From the NCBI GenBank assembly GCA_946499505.1, contig CAMMSL010000016.1, positions 1 through 60,447 of the forward strand: a stretch of 60,447 nucleotides of DNA, written 5' to 3'. The notes under the pieces were generated by a model that worked only from the letters and a program-made list of their open reading frames with translations, searched no databases and was not told the DNA's origin. A program made the position numbers and the translations under genes. This document shows, piece by piece, positions 35,402 through 44,214 of this stretch; the first letter of the stretch is position 1; each line of letters begins with the position of its first letter. Source of the DNA: an uncultured Lachnoclostridium sp. (GTDB lineage Bacteria; Bacillota; Clostridia; Lachnospirales; Lachnospiraceae).

Positions 35402-36800
35402 CTTTCACATATAATGCCGGTGAGCCTGCGGCTGCTTCACCGAAGCCAAAATACTGCATATACGCACTGCCCAGACAGTCATTGTCTGCAACATAGACAG
35501 AGGTACATTCAATCTCTTCTCCGGGATGAATGGTGGTAAACAGTTCGTCTGTCCCTCCATTATTCGGAGCACTCTGATAGAATGGAAAACCGTCGGTTGT
35601 AAGTCTTTTCCAGCTTTCCTGCGCCGGGAAGGATTTATCCCTGGGATTGGAAAGTGTGTAAGTCCCGTCGCCATTTTCTTCAAGATGCCGCAGGAAAGGA
35701 GAGAGATAGGCGTCCTGTGCCGTGTCTCCGGTATTGCGGATCTTTGTTGTCACGATGATGAAAGAAGCTTCCGCGCTTTCCGTCTGCTGACTGCCTGCGT
35801 CCGTAAAACGTTCGTGGGGCTTTAAAGAACCGTCCTCATTCACGTATTCCGTCAGTGACGAATAGGTGTCCCGTATAAAATTCTCTTTCGGGAATTCATC
35901 TGGGGGCAGGGTATCAGTGACCTGGATATCAACAGCCTGATACTCGATTCCTTGATCGTATATGGTGCCATCGATCTTCATCACGTCATTCAGCCCGCGG
36001 ATGGAATCATCGGTGATACCGGAAGATGCTTTTTTAATTTCATTCTCGATCCGTTGATTCTCTTCGTTTATCGCTGCGATCTCTTCTTCTGTCGGATAGG
36101 GGACTGTGGTGTCGAGGACTTCGATGTCCAGCCCTTCTGCTACTTTTACCGCTTCATCATCTGCCAGGCCGGGACCGCTCAGCCATACATGTACAGCATA
36201 ACCCCATTCTTCGTTGAATACAAAGATGTCCTGTATGGTTTCCTTACTGTCGATATAGTATCCATCATTAGAGAAAATATCTATGCTCATCCCCCGGATA
36301 TCGACTGACTCAATAAGACTGTCTTCGTTAAATATGGGGAGCGGATCCTCCTGTGTCTGAGACATCTTGTAGAGCTCGGATGCATTGTACGGGATGACCG
36401 ACATGGCGCCTTCTGTCTCCTCGTTGTACCACCGGCCCTCTTCCAGATAGACATACCCTTCCGGAATATAAGCCGGCGTAACCCGGATCTCATGAGCTTC
36501 TTTTTCTGAAGGGTCAATATTGAGAGAATATGTGAGTTTATCATCTTTTTGTGTAAGCTGCGCATTGAAGAACTGTCCCGCCGCGTAGACTGTCACTCCG
36601 AGACCTGCGATCAGAGCGGCCGCTGCGGCGATCGTCACCCATGCCTTTTTCTTTCGTTTATGAACTCTGCGGGATCTGTTCTCGTCTGTGAGCCCGAGAT
36701 TCCGATAGGTGTCGTTGATCTTCTGCTCGACAGGATCAGGAATTTCTACATTGCTCTTTAAGATCCGTTCCATTTCTTCCTGTGAATAGATCCGTTTCAT
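35391..36800 (-). CDS. Probable membrane-bound anti-sigma factor (DUF4179-like)
   Basis: A 469-residue protein with an N-terminal cytoplasmic part (1-50, QEEMERILKSNVEIPDPVEQKINDTYRNLG then a basic run), one membrane segment (AWVTIAAAAALIAGLGVTVYAA, about 53-74) and a ~395-residue external domain. This topology, 15 bases downstream of an ECF sigma gene, is that of a cognate anti-sigma factor. The external part holds a folded domain to ~220 and a second region that may sense a ligand (inference). Confidence 0.78.
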   Translation of the reverse strand: MKRIYSQEEMERILKSNVEIPDPVEQKINDTYRNLGLTDENRSRRVHKRKKKAWVTIAAAAALIAGLGVTVYAAGQFFNAQLTQKDDKLTYSLNIDPSEKEAHEIRVTPAYIPEGYVYLEEGRWYNEETEGAMSVIPYNASELYKMSQTQEDPLPIFNEDSLIESVDIRGMSIDIFSNDGYYIDSKETIQDIFVFNEEWGYAVHVWLSGPGLADDEAVKVAEGLDIEVLDTTVPYPTEEEIAAINEENQRIENEIKKASSGITDDSIRGLNDVMKIDGTIYDQGIEYQAVDIQVTDTLPPDEFPKENFIRDTYSSLTEYVNEDGSLKPHERFTDAGSQQTESAEASFIIVTTKIRNTGDTAQDAYLSPFLRHLEENGDGTYTLSNPRDKSFPAQESWKRLTTDGFPFYQSAPNNGGTDELFTTIHPGEEIECTSVYVADNDCLGSAYMQYFGFGEAAAGSPALYVKVTE

Positions 36801-36815
36801 AATTCGTCCTCCTTT

Positions 36816-37364
36816 CTAATTCTGATGAACGGCTTCCTGTCCGGTCCAGATTTCCTTAAATTTACTGCGACCTCTGGAAAGCCGTGTCTTTACTGTGTTT
36901 TCTTCCATATCGAGGAGCTGGGCAATCTCACTGATCTTAAACCCTTCTCCATAGTATAGAAGGAGTATTGTCCGGTATTTTTCATCGAGGGAATTCATAA
37001 GCTCATTGAATTCAGAAGTGTCCAGCTCGCGGCTTACTTCTCCGTATTCTGGGAATTCACTGACTGGATGTTCCAGTTTGTTCTTCCGGATGATATCGAT
37101 GCATTTGTTGATCAGGATACGGGTCAGCCATGTGCGGAAATATTCAGCCTCTGCCAGATGACTGATCGACCTGTAGCAGGTTTCGATTGTATCCTGGATG
37201 GCATCCGCGATATCTTCATCGCTGGTGAAATAAGACCGGGCGATTTTGTACATGCTCTGTTTATGCATGTCCATCAGCCTGACAAATGCCCGGGCATCAC
37301 CCTGCTGTGCTTTTATGACAAGATATTTCAGAGAGATCCCCTCCTTTCCTTCTGCCGGGTACAT
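36816..37364 (-). CDS. ECF-type RNA polymerase sigma factor
   Basis: A 182-residue sigma-70 family protein with sigma2 (AQQGDARAFVRLMDMHKQSMYKIARSYFTSDEDIADAIQDTI, then FRTWLTRILINKCID) and sigma4 (SLDEKYRTILLLYYGEGFKISEIAQLLDMEENTVKTRLSRGR). The start ending at 37364 (MYPAEGKEG) follows GGAGGAAG. A strong AAAGGAGG lies a few codons further in, so a later non-ATG start is possible. It is paired with the anti-sigma gene downstream. Confidence 0.9.
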   Translation of the reverse strand: MYPAEGKEGISLKYLVIKAQQGDARAFVRLMDMHKQSMYKIARSYFTSDEDIADAIQDTIETCYRSISHLAEAEYFRTWLTRILINKCIDIIRKNKLEHPVSEFPEYGEVSRELDTSEFNELMNSLDEKYRTILLLYYGEGFKISEIAQLLDMEENTVKTRLSRGRSKFKEIWTGQEAVHQN

Positions 37365-37541
37365 AGGATGCTTCCTCCTCTCCGGTATCGGTTGTAAAAC
37401 TGCGGCACCGCATTTGTTATCTGTAACTGTTACATACATTAGACGAAGTAAGAGGCTGAAAAGTTTCATGCTGAACTGTTATATTTTATCATTGTTTGTA
37501 AATGAATTGTGTGGATATTCAGGTGCTCCTCTGGTAAAATA

Positions 37542-37569
37542 TTGACAATAGAGAAAAATACTTAATTAT
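37542..37569 (+). promoter_or_regulatory. Probable promoter of the hydrogenase-like sensor
   Basis: TTGACA (37542-37547) is consensus; AATTAT (37564-37569) at 16 bases is a poor -10. Confidence 0.4.
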
Positions 37570-37613
37570 GAGAGATATGTACGGAAAAAAGAAAATGACA
37601 GGAGGGTAACAGA

Positions 37614-39323
37614 ATGCAGGTCATTGATTTTAAAGACGCCAGATGCCGACACTGCTACAAATGTGTCCGCCACTGTGCAGTGAAAGCCATATCGGTGCGG
37701 GACGAGCAGGCACGTATCATGGTGGATCACTGCATCAACTGCGGGCGCTGTCTTGAAGTCTGTCCTCAGAATGCAAAGACATTTGCAAGTGATATGGAGC
37801 GGGTGAAGGGATATCTGGAACAGGGCGATAAGACGATCATATCCATTGCCCCGTCTTATGCCGGAGTGCTGGATTTCGACCGGCCGGGGCAGATCGTGGA
37901 CGCGCTGCAGAAGCTTGGATTTTATGAGGTGCGGGAGACGGCGGAAGGAGCGGCTCTTGTGACCAATGAATATAAGAAACTGGTACGGGAACAGAAGATG
38001 CCGAATATCATCACCACCTGCTGCCCCAGCGTAAATGACCTGATTGAGAAATACTATCCGGACTGCGCGAAACTGATGGCGCCGGTAGTCTCCCCTATGA
38101 TCGCTCACGGACGTTACATTAAAAAGCTGTACGGCCCTGATGTGAAAGTTGTCTTTCTCGGACCATGCATCGCGAAGAAGCAGGAAGCGATCGGAGACGA
38201 GAGAGTGAGGGGAGCCATTGATGCGATCCTGACTTTTGAGGAACTGGCCCTGTGGCTGAAAGAGTCGGGGATCGACCTTCATTCCTGCGAGGATAAGCCG
38301 ATGGGCAATCCGGATCCGAAGATCAACCGCCTGTACCCTGTGAGCGGCGGCGTGATCCAGTCGGTGATCACCGAGGAGGAAGCGGACGGATATCACAAGG
38401 TATTTGTAGACGGACTGGAAAACTGCATGGAGATGCTGGAATGCCTGAGAAAAGGGGAGCTGGACCACTGTTTCATCGAGGCAAATGTTTGCGAGGGCGG
38501 CTGTGCGAAAGGCCCTGCATCTGCGCACTGGAGCACATCCTATGTGAAGACAAAAGTAAAGATTGAAAATGTAGTCTCCTACAAGGCGGCACGGGATCTG
38601 CCGGAGATGAGCGCGGAAGAGATGTATAAGAAGTTTGGTGACCGCAGTATTTCCGACCTGCAGCCGTCCGAAGAACAGATCACAAGGATCCTGCGCTCCA
38701 CCGGAAAATATACGCCGGAAGATGAATTAAACTGCGGTGCCTGCGGGTATTCTACCTGCCGGGAGAAAGCTGTGGCTGTATTTCAGGGAAAGGCGGAGCT
38801 GTCTATGTGTATGCCTTATGCTCTGGCGCAGGCGGAGTCCATGTCAAACGTAGTTATGGACGTGACTCCCAATATGATCTTTGTCATCGGAAATGATATG
38901 AAGATCCTGGACTGTAACGGGAAAGGGCAGGAGCTGCTCGGCGTGGGACATGAAGAAGCGGTCCAGAGATATATTTTTGAATTTATCGAGACAGAGGATA
39001 TAGAAAATGTTTTGCTGACAAGAGAGCCCGTTCTGCGCAAAAAGGTGAAACTGAATAAGGAAACCATTGTCGCGGAAGAGACGATCGTATACATAGAGAA
39101 ACTGGACGCGGTCCTTGTCATGTTCCGGGATGTTACGCGGGAGGAAAAAGTGAAAGAGCAGCGTTACAACCTGAAAGTTGAGACTGTGGAGATGGCACAG
39201 AAGGTCATTGAGAAGCAGATGATGGTAGCACAGGAAATCGCGGGACTTCTCGGAGAGACGACCGCGGAGACAAAAGTGACCCTTACAAAGCTGAGAGATT
39301 CGATCCTGAATGATGAAGAATAG
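37614..39323 (+). CDS. [FeFe]-hydrogenase-like sensor with PAS domain (HydS/group C-D type)
   Basis: A 569-residue multi-domain iron-sulfur protein. A 2[4Fe-4S] ferredoxin domain opens it (C11, C14, C17, C21; C40, C43, C46, C50). The hydrogenase domain keeps H-cluster-type cysteines: TTCCPS (C136/C137), LGPCIAKKQE (C185), and EANVCEGGC near 300. The loops differ from catalytic enzymes (TSCCPAW, MPC, MACPGGC). A 4-Cys cluster (CGACGYSTC...CMPYA) and a PAS domain (VVMDVTPNMIFVIGNDMKILDCNG) follow, then a helical tail. Sensory [FeFe] hydrogenases with this layout are known in clostridia; hydrogen or redox sensing is inferred. A phosphatase gene follows after 68 bases. No HydEFG maturases are in the window. 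Confidence 0.87.
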   Translation: MQVIDFKDARCRHCYKCVRHCAVKAISVRDEQARIMVDHCINCGRCLEVCPQNAKTFASDMERVKGYLEQGDKTIISIAPSYAGVLDFDRPGQIVDALQKLGFYEVRETAEGAALVTNEYKKLVREQKMPNIITTCCPSVNDLIEKYYPDCAKLMAPVVSPMIAHGRYIKKLYGPDVKVVFLGPCIAKKQEAIGDERVRGAIDAILTFEELALWLKESGIDLHSCEDKPMGNPDPKINRLYPVSGGVIQSVITEEEADGYHKVFVDGLENCMEMLECLRKGELDHCFIEANVCEGGCAKGPASAHWSTSYVKTKVKIENVVSYKAARDLPEMSAEEMYKKFGDRSISDLQPSEEQITRILRSTGKYTPEDELNCGACGYSTCREKAVAVFQGKAELSMCMPYALAQAESMSNVVMDVTPNMIFVIGNDMKILDCNGKGQELLGVGHEEAVQRYIFEFIETEDIENVLLTREPVLRKKVKLNKETIVAEETIVYIEKLDAVLVMFRDVTREEKVKEQRYNLKVETVEMAQKVIEKQMMVAQEIAGLLGETTAETKVTLTKLRDSILNDEE

Positions 39324-39391
39324 CGCCGCAGAGATACAGAAGATACGAAAGATAGTGCAGACGATATGGCGTGGAAGAGAGGTGGAAATAT

Positions 39392-40570
39392 ATGTCAGGC
39401 GTGAGCATTGACGTGGCGTGGAAGAGTCTGAATAAATACAAGGAAGAATTGTGCGGTGACAAGGTGGAAATCCTGAAGACAGAGGATTCGGATATTCTGA
39501 TCCTTGCCGACGGCATGGGGAGTGGTGTGAAGGCAAATATACTGGCTACACTGACATCCAAGATCCTCGGCACGATGCTTCAGGAGGGTGCACAGATCGA
39601 ATCATGTGTGGAGACGATCGCAAAGACACTTCCTGTCTGTAAGGTGAGAAAAGTGGCCTATGCGACATTCTCCATCCTGCAGATCTTCCATAATGGGAAT
39701 GCCTATCTCGCGGAATTTGACAATCCGTCCTGTGTATTTATCCGCGATGGGAAAATCGTAAAATATCCATATGAGATGCGGGACATCGGCGGGAAGAAAA
39801 TTCATGAATACCGATTCGCAGTAAAGAAGAATGACTGCTTTGTGCTGATGAGTGACGGCGTTATCTATGCAGGCGCAGGCTCTATCCTGAACCTGCAGGG
39901 CTGGACGTGGGACGCCATGGCGGAGTATACGCTGAAATGTACGAAAAAGACTCTCTCAGCATCGCGGCTGGCAGTGATGCTGAGCCAGGCATGTGATGAG
40001 CTGTATGAGGAGAGGCCGGGAGACGATACGACGGTAGTGGTGGCAAGAGTCATCGAGCGCCGGGTAGTCAATATATTTACCGGACCGCCGAAAAACAAAG
40101 AGGACGATGAACGTCTGATGCATGACTTTATGCACTCGGAAGGAAAGAAAGTAGTGGCAGGAGGGACAAGTGCAAATATTGCCGCGCGGGAGCTCGGCAG
40201 AGAGATCACGACGAAAGTCGACAGCCGGGATCCTGATGTGCCGCCTATGGCGGTGATTGAAGGAATCGACCTTGTGACAGAGGGAGTGCTGACTCTGGGG
40301 AAGAGCCTGAAGCTCCTGAAAAAATACGCAAGAGATGAGTTTGATGAAGAATTTTTTGACGAACTGGATGCAGATAACGGCGCGTCCCGTCTGGCAAAAC
40401 TTCTCATCGAAGAGTGTACGGAGCTGAACCTCTTCGTCGGAACAGCAATAAATGAAGCCCACAAAGAATCCGAGCTGAACTTCGATCTGAGCATGAGACA
40501 GAATCTGGTGGATCAGCTCATAAGGACAGCAGAAGAGCTGGGGAAACACGTAAAAGTGAGGTACTATTAA
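39392..40570 (+). CDS. SpoIIE/PP2C-type serine phosphatase
   Basis: A 392-residue protein. Residues 1-225 are a SpoIIE-like PPM phosphatase: LILADGMGSGVKAN (metal Asp), CFVLMSDGVIYAG and RPGDDTTVVVARV. Residues about 230-392 form an additional domain I do not recognise (starting VVNIFTGPP, containing VAGGTSANIAARELG). It follows the hydrogenase-like sensor, so it is the probable output enzyme. The ATG at 39392 follows GAGAGGTGG. Confidence 0.88.
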   Translation: MSGVSIDVAWKSLNKYKEELCGDKVEILKTEDSDILILADGMGSGVKANILATLTSKILGTMLQEGAQIESCVETIAKTLPVCKVRKVAYATFSILQIFHNGNAYLAEFDNPSCVFIRDGKIVKYPYEMRDIGGKKIHEYRFAVKKNDCFVLMSDGVIYAGAGSILNLQGWTWDAMAEYTLKCTKKTLSASRLAVMLSQACDELYEERPGDDTTVVVARVIERRVVNIFTGPPKNKEDDERLMHDFMHSEGKKVVAGGTSANIAARELGREITTKVDSRDPDVPPMAVIEGIDLVTEGVLTLGKSLKLLKKYARDEFDEEFFDELDADNGASRLAKLLIEECTELNLFVGTAINEAHKESELNFDLSMRQNLVDQLIRTAEELGKHVKVRYY

Positions 40571-40593
40571 AATTTGTCTTTCAGGCAGAAACG

Positions 40594-40735
40594 GTGTCCG
40601 CCGGAAGGTATGTATTGCTCGCGCACACGCTCTCGCTCGGTCGCAGCGCAGCGGCACATAAGAGCGCAAAAGACGCGCTCTAAGTGCCGGCCCTGCTCCA
40701 ACGGTGTGTACACAATACCTATCTCCCCGCTGTCC
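40594..40735. repeat. Long imperfect inverted-repeat element (copy B)
   Basis: The 313 bases between the phosphatase and HPr genes hold no gene. The centre is a hairpin (GGCAC..AGAGCGC 40653-40667 with GCGCTCT..GTGCC 40675-40688). Outside it, GTGTCCGCC...GGTATGTATTG on the left mirrors CAATACCTATCTCCCCGC on the right. The left arm also matches the window start (copy A). Confidence 0.6.
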
Positions 40736-40883
40736 ATCTCACACAGATATCTCCAACCTATTCCCGTCTGTTTTCGGAAATCATTTAATCATCCAGTCTC
40801 CCCGGAAAACACGAAGATTACACTGGACGTAGCCCTCTATTCGGTGTAGAATTATAGCATATTCAAAGAAAGGAGATAACATT

Positions 40884-41141
40884 ATGCGATCGATTTCTTA
40901 TGTTATCACCGACAGGGTGGGGATCCATGCAAGACCTGCCGGAATCGTCGTGAAAGCGGCGCAGAAATACCAGTCGGAGATCCTTGTTCACAGAGGAGAA
41001 AAGCAGGCTGACGCGAAGAAACTGATGCAGCTTATGTCGCTGGGCGCAAAGGGCGGCGAAGAGATCAGTGTGACTGCAGAGGGACCGGATGAAGAAGAGG
41101 CCTGCGCCGCGATGGAAAAAGTTTTGAAAGAAAATCTGTAA
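40884..41141 (+). CDS. HPr family phosphocarrier protein
   Basis: An 85-residue HPr. The phosphorylatable His15 is present (GIHARPAG). At position 46, where B. subtilis HPr has the regulatory Ser of NLKSIMGVMSL, this protein has Lys ([11 protein letters not shown]), so it should not be a substrate for HPr kinase. Phosphotransfer in a PTS or a related relay is likely; no other PTS gene is nearby. AAAGGAG precedes the ATG. Confidence 0.93.
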   Translation: MRSISYVITDRVGIHARPAGIVVKAAQKYQSEILVHRGEKQADAKKLMQLMSLGAKGGEEISVTAEGPDEEEACAAMEKVLKENL

Positions 41142-41169
41142 GGAGTTACAGAAAATACAGGAGGATGTT

Positions 41170-41739
41170 ATGGGGAATATTTGGCATGATATCAGTGAGG
41201 ATCGTATTTTCCCGACGGACTTTATCTCTGTGATCGAGATTTCCAAGGGAAGCAAGAAAAAATATGAGCTGGATAAGGAGACAGGGCTTATTATTCTGGA
41301 CAGGGTTCTGTACACATCTACACATTATCCGATGAATTATGGTTTTATTCCGCGTACACTGGGCGATGACGGTGACCCGCTGGATGTGCTGGTTATGTGT
41401 TCGGAGCCGCTGGAGCCATTGACTCTTGTCAGATGTTATCCGATCGGCGTCATGAAGATGACGGACGGCGGAGCAGGGGACGAAAAGGTGATCGCGATTC
41501 CGTGGGCGGATCCGACTTATGAGGCTTATACGGACATTTCAGAACTGCCGAAACATATTTTTGACGAGATTCGGCATTTCTTCAGTGTATATAAAGATCT
41601 GGAGGGTAAAAAGACAGCGGTAAACGAGTTTGAGGGCGCGCTTGGAGCTGTGCAGGTTATCGGAGAATGCATTGACAGATATAAGGAGAAATACGGTACA
41701 TCCGATGCACCGGCGGAGGAGAGAGGCGAAGAAAATTAG
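41170..41739 (+). CDS. ppa: Inorganic pyrophosphatase (family I)
   Basis: A 189-residue family I enzyme hydrolysing PPi. Motifs: [34 protein letters not shown] (the metal-binding DxDPxD block) and [17 protein letters not shown] precedes the ATG. It lies 28 bases after HPr. In a cell with PPDK, PPi hydrolysis and PPi use would compete. Confidence 0.95.
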   Translation: MGNIWHDISEDRIFPTDFISVIEISKGSKKKYELDKETGLIILDRVLYTSTHYPMNYGFIPRTLGDDGDPLDVLVMCSEPLEPLTLVRCYPIGVMKMTDGGAGDEKVIAIPWADPTYEAYTDISELPKHIFDEIRHFFSVYKDLEGKKTAVNEFEGALGAVQVIGECIDRYKEKYGTSDAPAEERGEEN

Positions 41740-41796
41740 CCGCTGGCATCAGCAGACATCGGAGATTACATATGAAATGAAAGGAGAGACATCATT

Positions 41797-42126
41797 ATGG
41801 AAAAATTCAGCGATAATATCAAAAAGGTAATACTGGCAGGGATCGGGGCTGTGGCTGTCACAGCAGAGAAGTCAAAGGATCTCCTGGACGAAATGGTAGA
41901 GAAAGGCGAACTGACGGTAGAGCAGGGCAAGGTACTCAACGAGGAACTGAAGCACAACATCAAGCAGAAGGTACAGGAGACGACAGCAAAACAAGAAGAG
42001 GATAAGTCTTCTGTATCTGACAGCGATATCTCAAATCTGCTCAGCAGAATGACTCCGGAGCAGATCGAGGCACTCAAAGAACAGCTGGCAGAGAAAGAAG
42101 CAGCAGGAGAAGATAAAGACGAATGA
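41797..42126 (+). CDS. Phasin-like coiled-coil protein
   Basis: A 109-residue helical protein with an amphipathic N-terminus (FSDNIKKVILAGIGAVAVTAEKSKDLLDEMVEKGELTVEQGKVLNEELKHNI), the pattern of phasin-family proteins, and a charged tail. There are no PHA synthesis genes nearby. It overlaps the UbiB gene by 4 bases (ATGA), so the two are translationally coupled, which suggests joint action at membranes or lipids (inference). Confidence 0.78.
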   Translation: MEKFSDNIKKVILAGIGAVAVTAEKSKDLLDEMVEKGELTVEQGKVLNEELKHNIKQKVQETTAKQEEDKSSVSDSDISNLLSRMTPEQIEALKEQLAEKEAAGEDKDE

Positions 42127-43709
42127 GTAAGATAGAGCCGATCGAATACAATTCGAGACTGCGGGAGATTACGGCTGTACTGAGAAAGCATAATATTACG
42201 CGGGGAGTCACTCCGAAGAAGCTGCGGGCCATCCTTGAGGATCTGGGACCGACGTTTATCAAACTGGGGCAGATCATGTCCATGCATTCGGACATCCTGC
42301 CGAAACGGTACTGTGATGAACTGATGCGGCTGCGCTCGGAAGTGACTCCGATGCCGTTTGAAGAAGTGATCTCTGTGATTGAAGGGTCCTATGGCCGCTC
42401 GTGGAAGAGAGTATTTTCTTCCATAGAAGAGAAGCCACAGGGCTCTGCTTCTATTGCTCAGGTACACCGGGCAGTTCTCAGAAGCGGAGAAGATGTAGTC
42501 GTAAAAGTCCAGCGCAAAGGGATCTATGAGAAGATGGCGAGAGATATCGACCTTCTGCATAAGGCAGTAAAGCTGATGCCGCCGATCAGTATCAAGGGGA
42601 TGGCGGATCTGGACCTCGTGCTGGATGAAATGTGGTCTGTGACAAGGGATGAGATGAATTTCCTCACAGAAGCGGCAAATATGGAAGAGTTTGCCCGAAG
42701 GAATAAGGAAGTCAGCTTTGTGGGCACGCCGGTCCTTTACCAGCAGTATACGACAGTCAATGTATTGGTCATGGAATATATAGACGGATTCGGGATTGAC
42801 GACAAGGAAGCGCTTCTTGAGCACGGATATGATCTGAAAGAAATCGGAAGCAAGCTGGTGGATAACTATATCAAGCAGGTCATGGACGATGGTTTCTTCC
42901 ATGCGGATCCACATTCCGGCAATGTAAAGATCAGGGACGGCAAGATCATCTGGATCGATATGGGAATGATGGGGCGCCTGACAGAGCATGACCGTGAGAT
43001 GATCGGAAAAGCGGTGCAGGGAGTGGCTTTAAGCGATGTCGGTCTGATCGAGCAGGCAGTGCTCGCTATCGGTGAATTCAAAGAGCGTCCGGATCAGAGA
43101 AAGCTTTATGAAGACATTGAGGGGCTTCTCATGAAATACGGCAATACCGAACTGGGACAGATCAATATCGCGGCAGTTATGACAGACCTGATGGATGTTA
43201 TGAAAAATAATAAGATCAAGATGCCTCACGGACTTACGATGCTGGCACGGGGATTGACGCACATGGAAGGCGTGCTTGCGGATATCGCGCCGGATATCAA
43301 TATGGTGGAGATCGCCACGGCTCATATGTCGGGAGAATTTTTCCGTAATATTGACTTTAAAAAAGAACTGAAAAACAGCGGAAAGAGTGTGCTCAGATCC
43401 TTTAGAAAAGCACTGGATATCCCGTCCATGGTTTCTGATATGATGAGCGGGTATCTGAAAGGTCAGGCAAAAGTAAATCTGGATCTGCAGGTGACAGATG
43501 AGCTGGCACAGCTGCTGCGGCGGCTGGTGCGCAATATCGTCATGGGACTGTGGGTGATGGCGCTTCTTATAAGTTCCAGCATCATCTGCACCACCGATAT
43601 GACGCCGAAAATTCTCGGAATTCCGGCATTGGGCGCATTCGGGTATATGATGGCGTTTCTCATCATGATGTATGTGTTTATCAGACATGTTCTTACGCGA
43701 AAGAAATAA
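42123..43709 (+). CDS. UbiB/ABC1/AarF atypical kinase
   Basis: A 528-residue UbiB-family protein: KxGQ signature (IKLGQIMSMHSD), ATP-binding segment ASIAQVHRA, VVVKVQRKG, catalytic DGFFHADPHSGN and WIDMGMMG. Two C-terminal membrane segments (about 465-485 and 497-515). Obligate anaerobes of this kind lack ubiquinone, so a broader lipid role is likely. Coupled to the phasin-like gene. Confidence 0.93.
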   Translation: MSKIEPIEYNSRLREITAVLRKHNITRGVTPKKLRAILEDLGPTFIKLGQIMSMHSDILPKRYCDELMRLRSEVTPMPFEEVISVIEGSYGRSWKRVFSSIEEKPQGSASIAQVHRAVLRSGEDVVVKVQRKGIYEKMARDIDLLHKAVKLMPPISIKGMADLDLVLDEMWSVTRDEMNFLTEAANMEEFARRNKEVSFVGTPVLYQQYTTVNVLVMEYIDGFGIDDKEALLEHGYDLKEIGSKLVDNYIKQVMDDGFFHADPHSGNVKIRDGKIIWIDMGMMGRLTEHDREMIGKAVQGVALSDVGLIEQAVLAIGEFKERPDQRKLYEDIEGLLMKYGNTELGQINIAAVMTDLMDVMKNNKIKMPHGLTMLARGLTHMEGVLADIAPDINMVEIATAHMSGEFFRNIDFKKELKNSGKSVLRSFRKALDIPSMVSDMMSGYLKGQAKVNLDLQVTDELAQLLRRLVRNIVMGLWVMALLISSSIICTTDMTPKILGIPALGAFGYMMAFLIMMYVFIRHVLTRKK

Positions 43710-43728
43710 AAAGGAAATGAAAGAAACT

Positions 43729-44118
43729 ATGAAGAAAAGAAAAAATCCCATTACAGAGAGCTTCGGCTATGCATTTGAAGGAATCTGGACAGGAATCCGC
43801 AATGAGCGGAATATGAAGATACACTGCCTTGCCATTATTTTCGTTACTCTGGCAGGAACATTGTTTCAGATCACCGCCACGCAGTGGTGCATCTGTCTTC
43901 TCCTGTTTGCCCTTGTGGCGGCTCTGGAACTGGTGAATACTGCGATCGAAGCAGTGGTGGATCTTGTGACGGAAGAGAAAAAGCCGCTGGCGAAGATTGC
44001 AAAAGATACGGCTGCGGGAGCAGTGCTGTTTGCCGCGATCATTTCAGTGATCATCGGCTGTATCATATTTCTTCCATATGTATTGGAACTGCTGGGCAAG
44101 ATATGGTACAATATCTAA
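43729..44118 (+). CDS. dgkA: Diacylglycerol/undecaprenol kinase (DgkA family)
   Basis: A 129-residue small membrane kinase with three hydrophobic segments and the signature ELVNTAIEAVVDLV followed by AKDTAAGAVLF. Gram-positive members phosphorylate undecaprenol or diacylglycerol. AAAAAGG lies upstream; an ATG at 43717 would be too close to it, so 43729 is preferred, though the spacing is long. Follows UbiB in the same direction. Confidence 0.93.
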   Translation: MKKRKNPITESFGYAFEGIWTGIRNERNMKIHCLAIIFVTLAGTLFQITATQWCICLLLFALVAALELVNTAIEAVVDLVTEEKKPLAKIAKDTAAGAVLFAAIISVIIGCIIFLPYVLELLGKIWYNI

Positions 44119-44214
44119 GCGGGTATGCCGTCCGGCGCGTATCCGGATTACTGACAGATAAGCGGTATATCACAGATAGATAGAAAAGCGGCACAGAGAA
44201 AGGAAAGACAGAAA

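Noticed and set aside
37566-38528. 320-codon open frame on the minus strand
   Set aside because: Antisense to the hydrogenase-like sensor; composition is that of a shadow frame.
41766-42989. 407-codon open frame on the minus strand
   Set aside because: It is antisense to the clearly real phasin-like and UbiB genes, has no ribosome binding site, and its predicted protein shows no domain.
42123-43709. Ubiquinone biosynthesis protein
   Set aside because: No quinone genes are visible and the organism appears to be a strict anaerobe; UbiB-family kinase is the safer call.
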